Shown: in pieces, positions 34,121 through 43,017 of the stretch | How the letters are laid out: each line of letters begins with the position of its first letter | Numbering within the stretch: the first letter of the stretch is position 1 | Assembly (NCBI GenBank): GCA_024234855.1 | Contig: JACKNN010000008.1 | Location: 1 to 64,000 of the forward strand | DNA length: 64,000 nt | Direction of reading: 5' to 3' | Source: Pseudomonadales bacterium | Lineage (GTDB): Bacteria; Pseudomonadota; Gammaproteobacteria; Pseudomonadales; Halieaceae | Translations under genes and position numbers: made by a program | Notes under the pieces: model-generated | Seen by the model: only the letters and a program-made list of their open reading frames with translations | The model's database searches: none | What the model was told of the DNA's origin: nothing

Positions 34121-36166
34121 TCAGGCCGCGTCAGCTGTCGCAATGCCACTGTGGCGCAACAGTGGTCCTATCTCTGGTTCACGCCCGCGAAAGGCGACGA
34201 ACAGTTCCATCGGTTCCTTCGAACCACCGGCCTCGAGGATGTGCGTCCTGAAGGCTTCCCCGGTCTCGCGATTGAATATGCCTTCCTCCTCAAAACGGGA
34301 AAAAGCATCCGCAGACAGGACCTCGGCCCACTTGTAGCTGTAGTAGCCTGCCGCATAACCGCCGGCGAAAATATGCGAGAAGCTGTGCTGAAAGCGGTTG
34401 AAAGGCGGCGGCAAGACCACAGCGACGGCCGAGCGCACCTCCTCCAGTATTTTCTCTACCGAGCTGCCCCCGGCGGCATCCCACTCGCTGTGCAGGCGCA
34501 GGTCGAACAGCGCCAGCTCTAGCTGGCGCGCCATCATCATGGCGGACTGGAAATTGCGGGCCGCCAGCAGCTTGTCCAGCAGCGCCACGGGCAGGGGTTC
34601 GCCGGTCTCGTGGTGCCCTGAGATCAGCGCCAGCGCCTCGCGCTCCCAGCACCAGTTCTCCAGGAACTGGCTGGGCAGTTCCACCGCGTCCCAGGCGACC
34701 CCGTTGATCCCCGATACCGATGCCACCGTCTGCCTGGTCAGCATGTGGTGCAGGCCGTGGCCGAATTCGTGGAACAGGGTGGTCAGTTCGCTGTGGGTGA
34801 GCAGCGCCGGGGTATCCCCCACCGGCGGCGTAAAATTGCATACCAGGTAGGCCACGGGCACCTGCAGCGTGGCCCCGGCCATGCGCCGCACCCGGCAATT
34901 GTCCATCCAGGCCCCGCCGCGTTTCTGCGCGCGGGCATACAGGTCGAGGTAGAAACGGGCGATGACCTCGCCGTCCCGCAACAGTTCGAACAGGCGCGCG
35001 TCCGGGTGATAGCTGTCGAATGTGCCGGTTTCCCGCACGGTCACCCCGTACAGGCGCTCCACCACCGCGAACAGCCCCGGCAGGACCCGCGTAATGGGCA
35101 GGTAGGGGCGGATATCCTCCTGCGAGACCTGGTAGCGCTGTTCCCGCAGCTTCTCGCTGTAAAAACTCACGTCCCAGGCGTTGACGGTTTCGGCACCGTA
35201 CTCCCGGCGGGCAAACGCCTGCAGCTCGGCCCACTCAGCTTGCGCCTGGGGGCGGGATTGCCGCGACAACTGCTCGAGAAACTCGCGGACCTGCGCCGGC
35301 GTCTCCGCCATCTTGGTGGCCAGGGACAGTTCTGCATAATTGGCAAAACCCAGCAACCGGGCCTGTTGCTGGCGCAATGCCAGGGTCTCCTCGATGATGG
35401 CGGAGTTGTCCCACTGGCCGGCGTGTGGTCCCTCGGTGGAGGCCCTGGTGCTGTTGGCCCGGTAGACTTCCTCCCGCAGCGCGGCGTCCTCGCAGTAGGC
35501 CAGGACCGGATAGAAGGACGGGAATTCCAGGGTGATAAGGCAGCCCTCGAGGCCCGCCTGCCGCGCCGCCTGCCGGGCATTGGCGAGCGCGGTCGCAGGC
35601 AGGCCTTTCAGTTGCTCCTCGCTGACCTGCTTGCTCCAGGCATTGGTGGCATCCAGCACGTTGTCACTGAACTGGCTGCCCAGTTCCGACAGGCGCTTGC
35701 GCAATTGCGCGTACTGCTGCTTCTGCGCATCGGGCAGCGCCACGCCCGCCAGGCGAAAATCCCGCAGCACGTTATTGAGGGCTTTTTGCTGGGCGCCATT
35801 GAGGGCGGCGAACTCCCGGCTCCCGGCGAGCTGGCGGTAGGCCTCGTACTGGCCCAGGTGCTGGCCGCTCCATGTGCTGTACTCGGACAGCAGTGGCACG
35901 CAGGTGTTGTAAGCGGCGCGAAGCTCCTCGCTGTTGGCCACGCTGTTAAGGTGGGACACCGGCGACCAGGCCTGGGCCAACTCGTCCTCCATCTGCTCAA
36001 TCGGCTGCCACAGGTTTTCCCAGCTGTACTGGGTATTCTCTGCCAGCAGCGTCTCGATCGCCTGTTTGTTGCGTGCGATCAAATGGGTGATGGCCGGCTC
36101 GATATCCGCCGGTTTTATCCGGGAGAAAGGCGGCAGGGCGTGTTGTTCGAGCAGGGGGTTGGACAT
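34121..36166 (-). CDS. prlC: Oligopeptidase A (M3 metallopeptidase)
   Basis: 681 residues, matching the roughly 680 of E. coli PrlC/OpdA. The zinc site is TTLFHEFGHGLHHML (HExxH) with the third ligand, Glu, in WDAVELPSQFLENWCWE. YSYKWAEVLSADAFSRF is the conserved substrate-binding Tyr region. This cytoplasmic enzyme degrades short peptides, including cleaved signal peptides. The 10-base gap to the end of the PTPS gene shows the two converge. Confidence 0.97.
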   Translation of the reverse strand: MSNPLLEQHALPPFSRIKPADIEPAITHLIARNKQAIETLLAENTQYSWENLWQPIEQMEDELAQAWSPVSHLNSVANSEELRAAYNTCVPLLSEYSTWSGQHLGQYEAYRQLAGSREFAALNGAQQKALNNVLRDFRLAGVALPDAQKQQYAQLRKRLSELGSQFSDNVLDATNAWSKQVSEEQLKGLPATALANARQAARQAGLEGCLITLEFPSFYPVLAYCEDAALREEVYRANSTRASTEGPHAGQWDNSAIIEETLALRQQQARLLGFANYAELSLATKMAETPAQVREFLEQLSRQSRPQAQAEWAELQAFARREYGAETVNAWDVSFYSEKLREQRYQVSQEDIRPYLPITRVLPGLFAVVERLYGVTVRETGTFDSYHPDARLFELLRDGEVIARFYLDLYARAQKRGGAWMDNCRVRRMAGATLQVPVAYLVCNFTPPVGDTPALLTHSELTTLFHEFGHGLHHMLTRQTVASVSGINGVAWDAVELPSQFLENWCWEREALALISGHHETGEPLPVALLDKLLAARNFQSAMMMARQLELALFDLRLHSEWDAAGGSSVEKILEEVRSAVAVVLPPPFNRFQHSFSHIFAGGYAAGYYSYKWAEVLSADAFSRFEEEGIFNRETGEAFRTHILEAGGSKEPMELFVAFRGREPEIGPLLRHSGIATADAA

Positions 36167-36225
36167 TGTCGCAAAATTCCGGTGGCGAAGGAGGGCGCAA
36201 TTCTAACGCAAACTGCGCGCCGCCC

Positions 36226-36762
36226 CTAAAGTTGCGGTGGTAACAATTGCCAGTGCTGCAGCGGGTGATAGCTGACACCGGTTTTTCCCTGGCGCGATTC
36301 GAACAGGGTGAAGTGGCTGTACGCCGCGACGATTCCGGGTTGGGCGACCGGCGCTGCCGGCGCCGGCTGGCAGTGGCGATACAGGGTGATATGGGGCTGG
36401 AACGGGTTGCGGTCGCGCCGGGCGCCGGCGGCCGTGGCCAGCTGGCGCAGTTTTTTTGCCAGCTGGGTCAGGGGATCGGGCCAGTGGCCCGGACCCAGCC
36501 AGAAGATGGCCGGCCTGGGCCAGTAACCGGGGCAGTCGAGCAGCAACTGTGCGCCTTGCAGCTGACTCCCTTCCTGCCAGTCGTCCACCGCCCGGCACAG
36601 GCGCTCCAGCGGACCGTCGGCGATCTCGCCGATAAAAGCCAGCGTGATATGAAAATTCGCGGGCGGGACCGGCCGCCCGAGGGGGCCGAGCTGGCGATCG
36701 CGCCAATCGGCGATCTGTATAACGACATTCGCCGGCAGCTCCAGCCCGAAAAACGTGCGCAT
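36226..36762 (-). CDS. thpR: RNA 2',3'-cyclic phosphodiesterase ThpR
   Basis: 178-residue member of the 2H phosphoesterase (LigT) superfamily. The two catalytic HxTx motifs are FHITLAFIGE (about residue 43) and PHITLYRHC (about residue 130). It hydrolyses 2',3'-cyclic phosphates at RNA ends. Its start overlaps the helicase stop (TGATG), so the two are coupled, which fits a shared RNA-metabolism role. Confidence 0.92.
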   Translation of the reverse strand: MRTFFGLELPANVVIQIADWRDRQLGPLGRPVPPANFHITLAFIGEIADGPLERLCRAVDDWQEGSQLQGAQLLLDCPGYWPRPAIFWLGPGHWPDPLTQLAKKLRQLATAAGARRDRNPFQPHITLYRHCQPAPAAPVAQPGIVAAYSHFTLFESRQGKTGVSYHPLQHWQLLPPQL

Positions 36763-38096
36763 CAGGGCGTGGGCTTCTTCTTCATCAGCGGCGCGAAGCC
36801 GTCATTGGGCGCAGCCGGCTCGCGCTTCTTCCCGGCCGCCGGCTTGCCGACGTTTTTCTGGTTGCGCTGCCGAGACTTGCTTTTGGCTGTCGCGGATTTC
36901 GGCGCTTTCTTCTTGCTGCCCGCCGCCTTGCCCGAGGCCTTCAGTTTCTTCGGGCCGCTGAAGCGGGCCTTGAGCCCGGGCAGGTTGCGCCGTTCGAAAC
37001 TGAGCTTCAGGTAGCGCTCGATGCTGATCATCAGGTTCCAGTCCGCCGCCGTGACCAGGGACAGGGCCAGGCCGCTGGCGCCGGCCCTGCCGGTGCGACC
37101 CGTGCGGTGCAGGTAATCGTCACCACTGTGGGGCAGATCGTAGTTGATAACCAGGTCGATATCCTTCACATCGATGCCGCGGGCCGCAACATCGCTGGCG
37201 CACAGGATGCTGATCTTGCCGTCATTGAACCGGGTCATTACCTCCCGGCGCTCTTCCGTCGTCATCTCCCCGTGCAGGCAGGCGCAGCGCAGTTTGTGGT
37301 ACTTCAGCAGGCCCGACAGGCGCACCGCGGTGCTGCGCTTGTTGCCGAACACCAGCACGCGCTGGAAGCCGCCCCTTTCCAGCAGGGCGGGCAGCAGCTT
37401 GTCCTTGTGCTCCTGTCCGTCCGCCAGCATGACCTGGTGGGCGATAGTACTGTGGGGCTGACGGGCGGCACTGACCGCGATGCTGCGCGGTGTCCTGAGC
37501 AGGGAATTGCTGATCGTCCCCAGCTCCCGGTGATTCATCGTGGCCGATATCATGATGGCCTGCCGCGAGCTCGCGCAGCAGGCGTTGATCTTCAGCACAT
37601 CGTCCCTGAAGCCCATGTCCAGCATTCGGTCGGCCTCGTCCAGTACCAGGATCTGCAAAAACTCCAGGCTGGTGCTCTTGCGTTCGCAGTGCTCCAGCAA
37701 ACGCCCCGGGGTGGCGACGATGATTTCGGGATTTTTACGAAACAGGGACTGCTGGTAGCGAAAGTCGGCGCCGCCGGTAATGCCGTACACCTGCAGCGGC
37801 GTTTTTGCCAGCAGCGCGCGGCAGTGCTTGAGCACCTGCCTGGCCAGTTCACGCGTGGGAACCAGGACCAGGCCCAGCGGGCCGTCCCGGCGCGGCGTAT
37901 CGAGCGCCAGCAGCTTCTGCACCATGGGCACCAGGTAGGCGAGAGTCTTGCCGCTGCCGGTTTCGGCGCTGACTACCAGGTCATCCCCCGCCAGCGCGGC
38001 GGGAATCACCTGGTCCTGGACCTCGGTGGTGGCTGTGAAAGCCAGAGCATCCAGCGCCAGCTGCAGTCGCCTGTCCAGTTGCAGATGTTCCAGCAC
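36762..38096 (-). CDS. DEAD-box ATP-dependent RNA helicase
   Basis: 444-residue helicase, RhlE/SrmB-like. Motifs in order are SAETGSGKTLAY (I), PTRELARQV (Ia), VLDEADRMLDMGF (II), MISATMNHRE (III), ASDVAARGIDV (V) and HRTGRTGRAG (VI). The C-terminus is a Lys/Arg/Ala/Ser-rich basic tail, probably disordered and RNA-binding. The start is GTG 38096, supported by AAGGAAG seven bases upstream and by the expected first helix (LEHLQLDRRLQLALD); an overlapping ATG is out of frame. Confidence 0.93.
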   Translation of the reverse strand: MLEHLQLDRRLQLALDALAFTATTEVQDQVIPAALAGDDLVVSAETGSGKTLAYLVPMVQKLLALDTPRRDGPLGLVLVPTRELARQVLKHCRALLAKTPLQVYGITGGADFRYQQSLFRKNPEIIVATPGRLLEHCERKSTSLEFLQILVLDEADRMLDMGFRDDVLKINACCASSRQAIMISATMNHRELGTISNSLLRTPRSIAVSAARQPHSTIAHQVMLADGQEHKDKLLPALLERGGFQRVLVFGNKRSTAVRLSGLLKYHKLRCACLHGEMTTEERREVMTRFNDGKISILCASDVAARGIDVKDIDLVINYDLPHSGDDYLHRTGRTGRAGASGLALSLVTAADWNLMISIERYLKLSFERRNLPGLKARFSGPKKLKASGKAAGSKKKAPKSATAKSKSRQRNQKNVGKPAAGKKREPAAPNDGFAPLMKKKPTP

Positions 38097-38244
38097 GGCA
38101 TTGCTTCCTTTTGGTGATTCGCAGAATGTAACAGCAGGGGTGACAAGGTACACTAGGCCAAACGGCAGGGGAACAACCGTCCGGGCGCGGTTTCGAGACC
38201 AGAGCCACCGGCCAGGCAGTGTTTAACCAGGGAGTTCAGCAGTA

Positions 38245-39216
38245 ATGGTAAGAGCAGTCAAAATTCACCAGGCCGGCGGGCCGGAAGTCATGGTGCTCGA
38301 GGACGTGGCATTGCCACCCCCAGGCCCGGGCATGGTGACGGTGACCAACCGCGCCATCGGTCTCAATTTTATCGACACCTACCATCGCAGCGGTACCTAC
38401 CCCCTGCCGCTGCCAACCGGCATAGGCCTGGAGGGTGCAGGTGTGGTCGAGGCCGTTGGGGAGGGGGTCGACCTGGCGGTGGGTGACAGGGTGGCCTATT
38501 GCTCAGCCGGCTTCGGCGCCTACGCCGAGGCGCTCAACCTGCCGGCGGCGCGGCTGGTGCCTATTCCGGAGGGCATTGATTTTGAACAGGCCGCGGCGAT
38601 CATGCTCAAGGGCCAGACCACCGAATACCTGTTGCAGCGAACCTACCCGCTCCGATCGGGCGAGAGCTGCCTGTTCCACGCCGCCGCCGGCGGCGTCGGC
38701 CTGGTGTTTGGCCAGTGGGCGAACAGTATTGGCGCCACGGTAATCGGCACCGTGGGCTCGGAAGAAAAGGCCGCCCTGGCCCTGGCGCACGGCTATCATC
38801 ACGTGATCAATTACCGCACCGAAAATGTTGTGGAGCGACTGCTGGAGATCACCGGCGGCCAGAAACTGCCGGTGGTCTATGACGGTGTAGGCAAGGATAC
38901 CTTCGATATCTCACTGGATTGCCTGCGGCCGCGCGGCCTCATGGTGAGCTTTGGCAACGCCTCCGGGCTGCCCCCGGCGCTGGATTTACAGGCGCTGTCG
39001 GTGCGGGGGTCGCTGTTCGTGACGCGCCCCACCCTGTTCACCTATACCGCCACCACCGAGGAATTGCGCCAGTCCAGTGCCGACCTGTTCTCCCGGGTGC
39101 TGGCAGGCCAGGTCCGGGTTGAAATTGGCCAGCGCTACGCCCTGGCCGATATCCAGCAGGCGCACAGGGACCTGGAGGGACGTCGCACCACCGGCTCCAC
39201 CGTCATCCTGCCGTGA
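38245..39216 (+). CDS. qor: NADPH:quinone oxidoreductase
   Basis: 323-residue zinc-free MDR-family oxidoreductase similar to E. coli QorA. The N-terminus AVKIHQAGGPEVMVLEDV and NRAIGLNFIDTYHRSGTYP are family signatures. The NADPH loop is HAAAGGVGLVFGQWA. No catalytic or structural zinc cysteines are present. It reduces quinones or related carbonyls with NADPH. It is divergent from the helicase and shares an ATGA overlap with the next gene. Confidence 0.93.
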   Translation: MVRAVKIHQAGGPEVMVLEDVALPPPGPGMVTVTNRAIGLNFIDTYHRSGTYPLPLPTGIGLEGAGVVEAVGEGVDLAVGDRVAYCSAGFGAYAEALNLPAARLVPIPEGIDFEQAAAIMLKGQTTEYLLQRTYPLRSGESCLFHAAAGGVGLVFGQWANSIGATVIGTVGSEEKAALALAHGYHHVINYRTENVVERLLEITGGQKLPVVYDGVGKDTFDISLDCLRPRGLMVSFGNASGLPPALDLQALSVRGSLFVTRPTLFTYTATTEELRQSSADLFSRVLAGQVRVEIGQRYALADIQQAHRDLEGRRTTGSTVILP

Positions 39217-39806
39217 TGACCGGACTGCGGGTCGAGCCGCTCATACTGCACGGTGACGGCGTGCGGCTTGAGCCGCTGCAACAGCAACACGCCAACGGCC
39301 TGTACAACCGCGGCCGTAACGCGGCGGACTGGAGCTTCCTGCCCCGGCCGTGCTTTATCGATATGGCCGATACCCGGCAGTGGATAGACGAGGCCCTGCA
39401 GGCGCCGCACCAGCTGCCCTTCGCCATCATCGAGGACGGCAAGGACAAGGTCGTAGGCAGCACGCGCTATCTCAACATCCGCCCCGAACACCGCGCGCTG
39501 GAAATTGGCTGGACGTGGCTGGGGCAGCAGTGGCAGCGCACGGGGATCAACACCGAGGTCAAGTTGCTGTTGCTGTCGCACGCCTTTGAGCGGCTGGGTT
39601 GCCTGCGGGTGGAATTCAAGACTGATGCCCGCAACCTGCGATCACAGCGCGCGCTGGAGCGCATCGGCGCGACCCGCGAGGGGGTCATGCGCAATCACAT
39701 GATCGTGCAGGGCAATTTTGTGCGCGACTCGGTGTATTTCAGCGTGATCGACAGCGACTGGCCCGACGTGAAGCAGCGGCTCACGCTGCTGCGCGACCGC
39801 TCCTGA
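39216..39806 (+). CDS. RimJ/RimL-type GNAT acetyltransferase
   Basis: 196-residue acetyltransferase. RLEPLQQQHANGLYNRG begins the fold, EIGWTWLGQQWQRTGINTEVK is the acetyl-CoA-binding motif A region, and NLRSQRALERIGATREGVMR is the RimJ/RimL signature. The acceptor may be a protein N-terminus or a small amine; it cannot be told from sequence. The start ATG overlaps the qor stop (TGATG); a GTG one codon earlier is equally possible. Confidence 0.88.
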   Translation: MTGLRVEPLILHGDGVRLEPLQQQHANGLYNRGRNAADWSFLPRPCFIDMADTRQWIDEALQAPHQLPFAIIEDGKDKVVGSTRYLNIRPEHRALEIGWTWLGQQWQRTGINTEVKLLLLSHAFERLGCLRVEFKTDARNLRSQRALERIGATREGVMRNHMIVQGNFVRDSVYFSVIDSDWPDVKQRLTLLRDRS

Positions 39807-39891
39807 ACGGGGGCGAACCCGCCGGCCTCGCCGATCCGCATCGAAACCGCCTTGTGGGTTCCTGCATGACCGGGCTGGCGGCTTTACCTGC

Positions 39892-40872
39892 CTAGCTTAC
39901 GGTCGCCTGCACCGTTTCGTTGTCGGAAAAACGCCCGGCGAACAGCGGTGAGGTCAGGTAACGCTCACCCGAGTCGGGCAGGATGGCGACGATCAGCTTG
40001 CCCCGGTTAGCCTCCTGCTGCGACAGGCGGTGGGCCACGGCCATGGCCGCGCCGCAGGACACGCCTGCCAGAATCCCCTCCTGCCGCATCAGCTTGTGCG
40101 CCCAATCCATGGCTTCCTCGCTGGACACCTGCTCCACCACATCGACCATAGCCAGGTCCAGGTTGGCGGGCACGAAGCCCGCGCCTATCCCCTGGATCTT
40201 GTGCGGTGCGTGGCTGGGTTGTGTGCCGGCCTTGGCCGCGGTGATCATGGTCGTGCTATCGGGTTCCACCGCCACCGTCATGATGGCCTTGCCCCGGGTC
40301 TGCTTGATATGCCGGGAGACGCCGGTGAGGGTGCCGCCGGTGCCGACGCCACAGACCAGAATGTCGATTTTGCCGTCGGTGTCATCCCAGATCTCGCGAC
40401 CGGTGGTGCTTTCGTGGATAGCCGGATTGGCCGGGTTCTCAAACTGGTGCGGACCCCAGTACCTGGCCGGGTCCGAGGCGATGATGTCCTCGGCCCGCTG
40501 GATGGCGGCGGGTATGCCCTTGGCGCCGTCGGTGAGAATGACTTCCGCGCCCAGGGACTTCATCAGCATGCGGCGTTCAAGGCTCATGGTGTTGGGCATG
40601 GTGAGTATGCAGCCATAGCCGCGAGCGGCGGCGACGAATGCCAGTGCGATGCCGGTATTGCCGCTGGTGGGTTCGACGATGGTCATGCCCGGCTTCAGGC
40701 TGCCGTCCTTTTCCGCCGCCAGCACCATACTGGAGCCGATGCGGCATTTGACCGACATCGCGGGATTGCGACTTTCCAGTTTGACGTAAATATTGCCGTC
40801 GCTGATGTGGTTGATCCTGACCAGCGGAGTGTTGCCTATGGTCTGTGAGTTGTCACTGAAAATCTTGCTCAT
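39892..40872 (-). CDS. cysK: Cysteine synthase A (O-acetylserine sulfhydrylase)
   Basis: 326-residue PLP enzyme making cysteine from O-acetylserine and sulfide. The PLP lysine is in NPAMSVKCRIGSSM, the substrate loop is EPTSGNTGIAL, and GVGTGGTLTGVSR binds the cofactor phosphate. It follows E. coli CysK closely, including the Cys after the PLP lysine. The C-terminus PDSGERYLTSPLF is conserved. The ribosome site AGGA lies eight bases before ATG. It is monocistronic. Confidence 0.97.
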   Translation of the reverse strand: MSKIFSDNSQTIGNTPLVRINHISDGNIYVKLESRNPAMSVKCRIGSSMVLAAEKDGSLKPGMTIVEPTSGNTGIALAFVAAARGYGCILTMPNTMSLERRMLMKSLGAEVILTDGAKGIPAAIQRAEDIIASDPARYWGPHQFENPANPAIHESTTGREIWDDTDGKIDILVCGVGTGGTLTGVSRHIKQTRGKAIMTVAVEPDSTTMITAAKAGTQPSHAPHKIQGIGAGFVPANLDLAMVDVVEQVSSEEAMDWAHKLMRQEGILAGVSCGAAMAVAHRLSQQEANRGKLIVAILPDSGERYLTSPLFAGRFSDNETVQATVS

Positions 40873-40998
40873 GATGGGGTTCCTGTCGTTGCTGCGGGAA
40901 GGCGAATGGGTCGCAGGACTAGACTAGTATCCGGTTCCGCTCCTGTCCATGGCCTGGGGCGGTTAGCCGGCGGTGCACAGTGGGTCAGCCGCGAAAAT

Positions 40999-41167
40999 AA
41001 AGTTCGAGCCCGCGGGAACTTTATAGCCCGCTGGAAACTCCCATATGACAGTGACGACGGGGCCTGCTCTGCGCTGGCTCCGTCGCCATTCGGGATTCCA
41101 TCCAGGTCTGTTGCAATCCCCCTAGTGAGACTCCAATTATGCCGGTCCTTTGGGCCGGCTTTTTTTT
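40999..41167 (+). ncRNA. Candidate small RNA ending at an orphan terminator
   Basis: Both adjoining genes (cysK and the methyltransferase-like gene) are on the minus strand, yet the 367-base gap has a strong plus-strand terminator (41141-41167). Upstream of it are two more hairpins: 40999-41022 (7-bp arms AAAGTTC/GAACTTT) and 41055-41085 (10-bp arms CGACGGGGCC/GGCTCCGTCG, with one G-U pair, 11-base loop). No convincing open frame or ribosome site lies between them. The 5' end is a guess, since no clear promoter is visible; I did not recognise a known RNA family. Confidence 0.45.
41141..41167 (+). terminator. Rho-independent terminator with no plus-strand gene upstream
   Basis: An 8-bp stem (GCCGGTCC and GGGCCGGC, one G-U pair) with a TTT loop is followed by eight consecutive T. 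The minus-strand reading has no T run, so the signal is directional for the plus strand. Confidence 0.88.
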
Positions 41168-41239
41168 GGGACACACGGATGGAGGCGAATCCGATGACGT
41201 TGGGCCCGCTGGGTATCGCGCTGCGCCCGGTACCGGGAG

Positions 41240-41749
41240 TCAGGCGGGCAGGCTTGCGCTCAGCAGCAGCTCCAGCCGGCTATCCGCCAGCAACACGCTG
41301 CGGGTGGCCTTGAAGTAATCGAGCGCTTTTTCCAGCTGGCCCTGATTGTAGGGGCTGTACCCCGGCAGCTGGCCCGGCCTGGGGCGGACGCTGAGCTTGT
41401 CCAGCTCCCTGATCCCGTACACCCTGCCGGATTGGGGCGTCTTCAGGTTGTGCACGGCAAAGCCGTGGGCGAGGGTGGCGGTGTGCAGGTGGGGCCGCAG
41501 GACATGCATAAGGGCGGCAATGGCCGCTTTGTCGAGGAAGTTGAACAGGTCCCAGAACAGGCAGATGTCCAGCCGGGTACCGGCGGGTATGTGCATCAGA
41601 CCGGCAATCACCTGCTCCAGTGGCCGGGTAGCGTCCTCGCCGGGCTTCAGCTGGTCCAGGTCGTCAAACAGGTCGACGAAAATCAGCTTGCAGCGGTAGC
41701 GGGAGAAAAACTCGACGGTCTCCGGCAGGGCGCAGCCGATATGCAGCAC
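41240..41749 (-). CDS. Methyltransferase-like protein (class I SAM fold)
   Basis: 169 residues from GTG 41749. VLHIGCALPETVEFFSRY resembles the SAM-binding loop, with KLIFVDLFDDL as strand 2 and DICLFWDLFNFLD as motif IV. The substrate is unknown. The same frame stays open upstream to 41875 with protein-like sequence (SALLASLFERIDEGQRL just before the GTG), and the first SAM-fold strand seems to begin before it. The true start is therefore probably upstream at a rare codon (ATT or CTG), since no ATG, GTG or TTG is present there. It follows the bactofilin gene on the same strand. Confidence 0.65.
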   Translation of the reverse strand: MLHIGCALPETVEFFSRYRCKLIFVDLFDDLDQLKPGEDATRPLEQVIAGLMHIPAGTRLDICLFWDLFNFLDKAAIAALMHVLRPHLHTATLAHGFAVHNLKTPQSGRVYGIRELDKLSVRPRPGQLPGYSPYNQGQLEKALDYFKATRSVLLADSRLELLLSASLPA

Positions 41750-41864
41750 CGTCAGGCGCTGCCCCTCATCGATTCGCTCAAACAGCGACGCCAGCAGCGC
41801 TGAGGGCTGGCTGGGAATGGCGGCAAGGCGGTCCGGCCCTGCCTTCAGCGGCAGGGAAATGGTG

Positions 41865-42407
41865 TTAACCGCTCTTCAGGTCGAGTTTTGGCGCCTTGTT
41901 GTCCTGGGAGGGAAAGGCTGCGGGTTCCTTGCTGGGCGGCGGTACCGCCTTGGCGGAGTCGCGCGGATCCATATCGATGCTGCCCTTGAACATGGCGCCG
42001 TCTTCAAGCAGTACGCGCGGTGCCACGATATTGCCGCGCACATTGCCGATCTTGGAGATCACAATATTCTCGGTGCCGGTGATATCGCCGTTCACCTTGC
42101 CATCGATCTTGACTGTCTTGGCGATGATATTGGCGTTTACCTCGCCGGATTCCCCGACGATGACCTCGTGGGCCTTCAGGGTGATTGTGCCCTCTACCCG
42201 TCCCTGTATCAGCAGGTCTTCATCACCTGACACTTCACCTTTGATTTTGATGCTCGGTCCAATCATAGCGATGCTCCTGGCAGTACTGTGGGTAACAGGG
42301 GGTGGGGCGGCGGGCGGGGCGACCACGGGCGCCGTCACCACAGGCTCAGCAGCCACGGGCTCTGGTGCCCTGGGGGCCGCCGGTTTGTTCTTGTGACGAT
42401 CGAACAT
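41865..42407 (-). CDS. Bactofilin (polymer-forming cytoskeletal protein)
   Basis: 180 residues. A Pro/Ala/Val-rich disordered N-terminus (residues about 8-40) and a C-terminal Pro/Lys tail flank the DUF583 right-handed beta-helix. The helix shows the regular short repeats of the family, such as IKIKGEVSGDEDLLIQGRVE, GEVNANIIAKTVKIDGKVNG and GNVRGNIVAPRVLLEDGAMF. Bactofilins self-assemble into membrane-associated filaments that position cell-wall or envelope proteins. No peptidase gene of the M23 type is adjacent. Confidence 0.93.
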   Translation of the reverse strand: MFDRHKNKPAAPRAPEPVAAEPVVTAPVVAPPAAPPPVTHSTARSIAMIGPSIKIKGEVSGDEDLLIQGRVEGTITLKAHEVIVGESGEVNANIIAKTVKIDGKVNGDITGTENIVISKIGNVRGNIVAPRVLLEDGAMFKGSIDMDPRDSAKAVPPPSKEPAAFPSQDNKAPKLDLKSG

Positions 42408-42530
42408 AATAATCGCTGCCCTTTTCCGGAATCGGCCGGGTATCGTATCAGCCCGGCGGGGCAGAAACCAGTGGCGGCCGCGCCGGCGGATTACCCGTTA
42501 TGGGCACCCGCCGGGTCGCGTCGCCCCGTA

Positions 42531-42878
42531 TTACCGGGGCGGCCAGACACGGGTCGGGGCGGCCAGGTTGGGCTCGCCCAGCAGCGGGCTGGAGAGCACG
42601 TAGAAGCCGTGGTTGGTGAACAGCCAGAACAGGTTGCGGTCGTACTCCACGTAAACCGCGTGCGAGAGGTTGCCACGGGCGAACTCGGCCACCCGTTCGG
42701 TGTTGAACGGCGGCACGAAATAGGCGGCGATCCGCGGCTTCGTGGGATCGCTGACGTCGAATACCTGCAGGCCCGCGTTATAGAAATTATAGGGCAGGAT
42801 GCCGACGCGGCCGGTGCCCGGCCAGTAGTCGTTCCTGAAGGTGACAAAGCGTGTGTCGTACCCTTGTGCACTACAGAG
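42531..42878 (-). pseudogene. C-terminal remnant of an LVIVD-repeat protein
   Basis: A 115-codon minus-strand frame ends in a natural stop and has strongly protein-like sequence: GYDTRFVTFRNDYWPGTGRV, NAGLQVFDVSDPTKPRIAAY and HAVYVEYDRNLFWLFTNHGF. QVFDVSDPTKPRIAAY is a textbook LVIVD beta-propeller repeat, a unit normally found many times in one protein. The frame closes abruptly at a stop (42879-42881) within a few residues of GYDTRF, with no start codon and no signal peptide, so most of the gene has been lost. A 7-bp inverted repeat sits exactly at the breakpoint. Confidence 0.75.
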
Positions 42879-42900
42879 TCAGGCGCAGCGCGAGCCTGAC
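42878..42900. repeat. Inverted repeat at the remnant breakpoint
   Basis: GTCAGGC and GCCTGAC flank a nine-base GC-rich loop (GCAGCGCGA). The left arm coincides with the point where the LVIVD-repeat frame is cut off. It is the sort of short hairpin seen at deletion or transposition junctions. Confidence 0.5.
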
Positions 42901-43017
42901 CGTGCTGGCGGTTAGTATGCGGACAAAATAAACTGTACCCATGATAGAAGATAGGCATATTGCTCTGAATTCCGTTTGCACCGTGGCGGTTGCGTTAATC
43001 GCCTGAGGGGGCCAGCG

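Noticed and set aside
34745..36229. 494-codon plus-strand frame over prlC
   Set aside because: Antisense shadow; the prlC strand holds the HExxH site and full-length homology.
39807..39891. AAGCCGCC/GGCGGTTT inverted repeat after cysK
   Set aside because: Loop of about 25 bases and only three T; a weak terminator at best.
39892..40872. Cys in place of Asp after the PLP lysine of CysK (SVKCRIG)
   Set aside because: E. coli CysK has the same residue, so this is normal for the CysK branch.
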